Assembly: GCA_002478745.1 (NCBI GenBank)
Contig: DLQI01000106.1
Location: 28,515 to 55,304, forward strand
Reading direction: 5' to 3'
DNA: 26,790 bases
Source of the DNA: Rhodobacteraceae bacterium UBA7436
GTDB taxonomy: Bacteria > Pseudomonadota > Alphaproteobacteria > Rhodobacterales > Rhodobacteraceae
In this document: positions 23,374-26,790 of the stretch, in pieces
How positions within the stretch are numbered: position 1 is the first letter of the stretch
How the letters are laid out: each line of letters starts with the position of its first letter
Program-made: the position numbers and the translations under genes
Notes under the pieces: model-generated
Database searches by the model: none
Seen by the model: only the letters and a program-made list of their open reading frames with translations
What the model was told of the DNA's origin: nothing

Positions 23374-23712
23374 TTACAGCAATCCTGCCGGGAATTCGTG
23401 GCGTCCATCGACCAATGGCAAAGGCTGTGCCCATGCCACATCGGCGAGTTTCAAGTTGCGGTATAGGTGTGGAAACAATGCATCCCCGCGTGAAATTTCC
23501 CACTGTAGGTCATCGCCCAGCGGATCAGTTTCAACGCCCAACAAGAACAGGTCTTCGACACCTCCGAAATGCTTGTCAGCCGTTTCTTGCACCTGTTCGG
23601 CGGTCGAGAAATGGACATAACCATCTGCAATATCGATCGGCGCGCCCTGCGTTTCGCCATTGGCGCGCAGGTCTGCCCATTCGTCGGAGCGGAATATTTT
23701 GAATATCAACAT
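23374..23712 (-). CDS. DUF952-family protein
   Basis: The 112-residue cytoplasmic protein has the DUF952 pattern: IFKIFRSDEWADL at the start, DGYVHFSTAEQVQETADKHF at about 30-49, then LLGVETDPLGDDLQWE and GDALFPHLYRNL. The fold is related to ADP-ribosyltransferases as far as I remember, but the function is unknown. It precedes pyrD on the same strand, an arrangement seen in Rhodobacteraceae. The 165-bp gap to the divergent nucleotidase gene holds a CGTCA (23767-23771) and TGACG (23782-23786) dyad. Confidence 0.85.
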   Translation of the reverse strand: MLIFKIFRSDEWADLRANGETQGAPIDIADGYVHFSTAEQVQETADKHFGGVEDLFLLGVETDPLGDDLQWEISRGDALFPHLYRNLKLADVAWAQPLPLVDGRHEFPAGLL

Positions 23713-23877
23713 ATGCGCCTGATGCCCTTTGGGTAAACAGGCGTCAAGTCACCAGCGTTACCGTTACGTCATATTCGCGTGTGACGGATGTGGGGTGAAA
23801 TGATTCAGTTGTGGCTTTGACTCTTGAACAGACCAAGGCCAAAGTAACGAGATATTCAACCAACGGGGGACGTCCAG

Positions 23878-25434
23878 ATGATGCGTTTAACACAAACAGT
23901 GGCTGCACTTGCTTTAACAGCAGGCACGGCAGCAGCCGATTATTCTTTGACCATTCTACACACAAACGATTTCCACGCACGTTTTGAGCCAATCAGCAAA
24001 TATGACAGCGGGTGCGGTTCTGAAGATAACGCAGAGGGCAAATGCTTTGGCGGTTCAGCCCGTTTGGTCACGGCGATTGCAGATGCAAAAGCCCGTTCTA
24101 ACAATTCGATCCTCGTAGACGGAGGTGACCAATTCCAAGGCACTTTGTTCTATACATATTACAAAGGCGCATTGGCGGCCGAGATGATGAACAAGGTCGG
24201 CTATGACGCGATGACCGTGGGCAACCACGAATTCGACGATGGACCAGAAGTATTGGCAGGCTTCATGTCTGCGGTGAACTTCCCTGTGCTGATGTCCAAC
24301 GCCGATGTGTCTAACGAACCATTGCTGGCTGGCAAATTGGCCAAATCCACAGTGATCGAACGTGGCGGTGAAAAACTGGGCCTGATCGGCCTAACACCTG
24401 ATGACACCGGCGATCTGGCATCACCGGGCGATAACATCACGTTCTCTGATCCAGTGGCTGCGGTCCAAGGTGAAGTTGACGCGCTCACAGCTATGGGCGT
24501 GAACAAGATCATTGTCTTGTCCCACTCTGGTTACGGTGTGGACCAACGGGTTGCGGCAGAAACAACTGGTGTTGATGTGATCGTTGGCGGTCACTCAAAC
24601 ACGCTACTGTCCAACACAAACGAACGTGCGGCGGGTGCTTATCCAACAATGGTTGGCGAAACAGCCATCGTTCAGGCCTATGCCTACGGTAAATTCTTGG
24701 GCGAACTGAACGTCACATTCAACGACGCTGGCGAAATCGTGGAAGCCGTTGGCGAGCCGTTGGTTATGGATGCGTCCGTAACAGAAGATGCAGCAACCGT
24801 TGCACGCATTGCAGAAGCTGCAAAACCGCTTGAGGAAATCCGCACCAAAGTTGTGGCCGAAGCCGCCGCAGCAATTGAAGGTGATCGTTCGGTTTGCCGC
24901 GCAGTCGAGTGCCCAATGGGATCATTGATCGCGGATGCGATGCTTGACCGTGTAAAAGACCAAGGCGTTGATATCGCGATCCAAAACGGTGGTGGTATTC
25001 GTGCCAGCATCGATGCGGGTCCGGTGACAATGGGCGAAGTGCTTACAGTGCTTCCATTCCAAAACACACTGTCCACATTCGAAGTTGATGGTGCAACAAT
25101 CGTTGCTGCACTTGAAAATGGTGTGAGCGAATTGGAAGAGGGCGCGGGCCGTTTTGCACAGGTTGCAGGCATCTCCTTCACCGTCGACTCGGCCGCCGAA
25201 GCGGGCGCGCGCATTAGCGATGTTATGGTGGGTGGCGCTGCTATCGATCTGGGCAAAACCTACGGCGTTGTGTCTAACAACTACGTTCGCAACGGTGGCG
25301 ATGGCTACAAAATGTTCAAATCAGCTGCAAACGCCTATGATTACGGACCAGATTTGGCTGACGTCATGGCGGAATACTTGGCCGCTCAAGGGCCATTCAC
25401 GCCCTACACTGATGGTCGTATTACGGTGAAATAA
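23878..25434 (+). CDS. Secreted bifunctional metallophosphatase / 5'-nucleotidase
   Basis: The enzyme hydrolyses nucleotides in the periplasm to nucleosides and phosphate. The 518-residue protein has a signal peptide (1-20, cleavage after AAA). The calcineurin-like N-domain shows D31 and H33 (HTNDFH), D84 (DGGD), N116-H117-E118 (GNHE), H216 (SHSG) and H239 (GGHS). The 5'-nucleotidase C-domain (about 335-490) has QNGGGIRASID with R375, plus F394 and Y477 (GGDGYKMF) for base stacking. Cysteine pairs at 46/56 and 340/345 suggest disulfides. ATG 23878 has GGGGGA 7 bases upstream; a second ATG follows immediately. It resembles UshA. Nucleosides it frees could feed the salvage genes at the left end of the window. 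Confidence 0.94.
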   Translation: MMRLTQTVAALALTAGTAAADYSLTILHTNDFHARFEPISKYDSGCGSEDNAEGKCFGGSARLVTAIADAKARSNNSILVDGGDQFQGTLFYTYYKGALAAEMMNKVGYDAMTVGNHEFDDGPEVLAGFMSAVNFPVLMSNADVSNEPLLAGKLAKSTVIERGGEKLGLIGLTPDDTGDLASPGDNITFSDPVAAVQGEVDALTAMGVNKIIVLSHSGYGVDQRVAAETTGVDVIVGGHSNTLLSNTNERAAGAYPTMVGETAIVQAYAYGKFLGELNVTFNDAGEIVEAVGEPLVMDASVTEDAATVARIAEAAKPLEEIRTKVVAEAAAAIEGDRSVCRAVECPMGSLIADAMLDRVKDQGVDIAIQNGGGIRASIDAGPVTMGEVLTVLPFQNTLSTFEVDGATIVAALENGVSELEEGAGRFAQVAGISFTVDSAAEAGARISDVMVGGAAIDLGKTYGVVSNNYVRNGGDGYKMFKSAANAYDYGPDLADVMAEYLAAQGPFTPYTDGRITVK

Positions 25435-25456
25435 GGGGTTCCCTTAACGGCGATAG

Positions 25457-25486
25457 AAAAGGCGTGCAGCAATGCGCGCCTTTTTT
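25457..25486 (+). terminator. Strong bidirectional terminator
   Basis: An 11-bp stem (25457-25467 with 25474-25484, one G-U pair) with a 6-base loop is followed by a run of T. It lies between the convergent nucleotidase and Dabb genes; the AAAA on the left arm provides a U-tract for the minus strand. Confidence 0.9.
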
Positions 25487-25511
25487 GTATCAAACAGATC
25501 GAACGTTCCTG

Positions 25512-25835
25512 CTATTGGGATTTCTCAATATCATAGACAACGATGCCATCACGGCCGCCTTCGCACAGCGTGCAAAGCTGCGCGCCCAATTCTTGATGCG
25601 TCGGATGAACCGCATAGGCCTCTAATGCGTGCTGGGTGGCAAACCGGATAACAAAGCCACCAGAAAAATCGAGGGACTTGTTTTCAAAATCGCGGTTCTC
25701 ACCAAAATCAAACCCAAGGACGCCATCAATCGTTTGGCTAAAAGCCTCTAACGCTGCGAACACCTGGGTACGCTGCTCAGCAGTGACGTCTTTGCGGAAA
25801 TTGCAGAAGACGCAGTGTAAAATGACATTGCTCAT
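25512..25835 (-). CDS. Dabb (stress-responsive A/B barrel) family protein
   Basis: The 107-residue protein from ATG 25835 (GGG 6 bases upstream) has the ferredoxin-like Dabb pattern: a first strand VILHCVFCNFRKDV, a helix EQRTQVFAALEAF, the strand GVLGFDFGENRDFE, and the signature HPTHQELG followed by a helix. Family members form dimers and include plant stress proteins and some polyketide cyclases, but most bacterial ones have no known role. The frame is open upstream to 25916 without a ribosome site, so that extension is probably not translated. Confidence 0.88.
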   Translation of the reverse strand: MSNVILHCVFCNFRKDVTAEQRTQVFAALEAFSQTIDGVLGFDFGENRDFENKSLDFSGGFVIRFATQHALEAYAVHPTHQELGAQLCTLCEGGRDGIVVYDIEKSQ

Positions 25836-26202
25836 TTGGTGCCCTTTGTCGCGGCGATATGGGATGGCTTTCGCCAAGTTCAGTTGGCCGACAGCATAGG
25901 CGGCTGTTGCACCCACTCACCAGATGGAAACCGCATAGATTAAGAAAAGTCTAATTGGCCTACCCAAATGGTTAACACGGGGAACAGGTTAACGAATGAT
26001 TGCCACGCGAAACAGCGCGGCACTGTACAGATAAGGCCGTAAACTGTGCAGCTCCCTTAAATCTCAAGTTTTTAGGGCAGTATCTGCAAATGAAACTGCA
26101 CATTTTAAATGCTCAATTGTACATCGGCGTGCTAAACAAGCCGCGAGCGCAGCGTTAACCCAACCGTGCGCCGGGCGTTTTCTAGGGTGGAGTAGGGACC
26201 AA
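25836..26202. other. 367-bp intergenic region with several short inverted repeats
   Basis: No gene is visible. It lies between divergent genes and must hold their promoters. Notable are TGCCACGC/GCGCGGCA around GAAACA (one mismatch) followed by the palindrome CTGTACAG at about 26001-26030, CCCT/AGGG around 26053-26077, and TGTGCAG (26045-26051) complementary to CTGCACA (26096-26102). A small RNA is possible but unproven. Confidence 0.4.
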
Positions 26203-26790
26203 ATGTGCGGCCGTATCGCCAACACCATGCCACAAGATGCGATGGCGCAATTGTTTGCGGCCAAGCCTGATAATGATCTGCCTGTTGTCCCAAATTACAA
26301 CGTCTGCCCCACAAATGCTGTCCATTCGATTATGGCGGATGGTGGCGGACGACGACTGCAATCCATGCGCTGGGGCTTTATTCCCAGTTGGTACAAAAAG
26401 CCAAATGATGGCCCCCTCTTGATCAACGCCCGCGCTGAAACGATTGCGGAAAAACCAGCGTTTAGAGCCGCTTGTCGTGAACGTCGTTGCGTCGTGGTTG
26501 CGACCGGATTTTATGAGTGGACCAAATCCGAGGATGGTGGGCGCGACCCTTGGTACATCTCGCGCAGTGACGGTGCACCTCTTGCTTTCGCGTCCATCTG
26601 GCAAGACTGGGACGTGGAAGAGGCCCCCATCAAAACCTGCGCCATTGTCACCACGGGCGCAAATACAGCCATATCCGAAATTCACCACCGAATGCCTGTG
26701 ATCTTAGAACTCGATGAAATTGCGCTTTGGTTGGGTGAAAAAGGCAAAGGGGCCGCCACGCTTATGCAGGCAGCCCCCGAAGAAACACTT
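26203..26790 (+). CDS. SRAP-domain abasic-site protein (YedK/HMCES), 3' end cut by window
   Basis: The product covalently captures abasic sites in single-stranded DNA through its N-terminal cysteine after Met removal. The frame starts at ATG 26203 and stays open to the window end, giving 196 residues of a usual 220 or so. The catalytic set is complete: C2 (MCGRIAN), N75 (LLINARAET), E105 (GFYEW) and H161 (IHHRMPV). These positions nearly equal those of E. coli YedK (C2, N75, E105, H160 as I recall). A GGAGTAGGGACC site precedes the start. It stands alone here after the divergent Dabb gene. Confidence 0.94.
   Translation, partial: MCGRIANTMPQDAMAQLFAAKPDNDLPVVPNYNVCPTNAVHSIMADGGGRRLQSMRWGFIPSWYKKPNDGPLLINARAETIAEKPAFRAACRERRCVVVATGFYEWTKSEDGGRDPWYISRSDGAPLAFASIWQDWDVEEAPIKTCAIVTTGANTAISEIHHRMPVILELDEIALWLGEKGKGAATLMQAAPEETL

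Overview
The window looks like a chromosomal segment of a marine alphaproteobacterium of the Rhodobacteraceae (Roseobacter group). This rests on the gene content (nucleoside salvage deoA-deoB-upp, several acyl-CoA dehydrogenases with an FadJ-type enzyme, a Rhodobacteraceae-type Hint_2 protein, DUF952-pyrD), on moderate GC with a mixed codon choice, and on a short intergenic element I associate with this family. It carries no tRNA, rRNA, IS element, phage gene or CRISPR array that I can see. Nearly all of it is coding.

Layout. 1-2007 (+): tail of deoA, then deoB and upp, a nucleoside and base salvage operon. 2111-3478 (+): a secreted SPOR-domain protein, ending at a terminator shared with a convergent membrane-anchored protein (3535-4548, -) that looks like a protease fold without its catalytic motif. 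4641-6269 (-): an acyl-CoA ligase, divergent from an EamA-type transporter (6363-7289, +). 7365-8898 (+): a sulfotransferase and a Hint-domain protein that lacks autoprocessing residues. 9082-10713 (+): a DGPF/YCII protein with an ECF42-type sigma factor, preceded by a plausible self-recognised promoter.

10754-19901 (-) is the main block: a fatty-acid or acyl-CoA catabolism region. In transcription order it has two tandem MerR regulators, a large DmdC-family acyl-CoA dehydrogenase, a 70-residue putative ribbon-helix-helix protein, an LCAD-like acyl-CoA dehydrogenase, a 306-bp structured gap, a glutathione-transferase-like protein, a thiolase, an unrecognised 109-residue protein and a bifunctional hydratase/3-hydroxyacyl-CoA dehydrogenase. 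The last three overlap start to stop. Together these give dehydrogenation, hydration, second oxidation and thiolysis, with the separate ligase at 4641-6269 as a possible entry step. Divergent from the second MerR gene is a coupled set on + (20016-22284): two hotdog thioesterases and a MATE exporter.

22281-23712 (-): DUF952 protein and quinone-dependent dihydroorotate dehydrogenase. 23878-25434 (+): secreted 5'-nucleotidase. 25512-25835 (-): a Dabb protein. 26203 to the end (+): a 3'-truncated SRAP (YedK/HMCES) gene.

I found no wholly unknown multi-gene system. The items most worth following are the two small uncharacterised proteins embedded in the acyl-CoA operon, the ACGT-box array upstream of the first MerR gene, the predicted ECF42 promoter, the pseudo-protease-like protein, and the 15224-15529 gap with an inverted pair of dispersed elements and crossing complementary arms.
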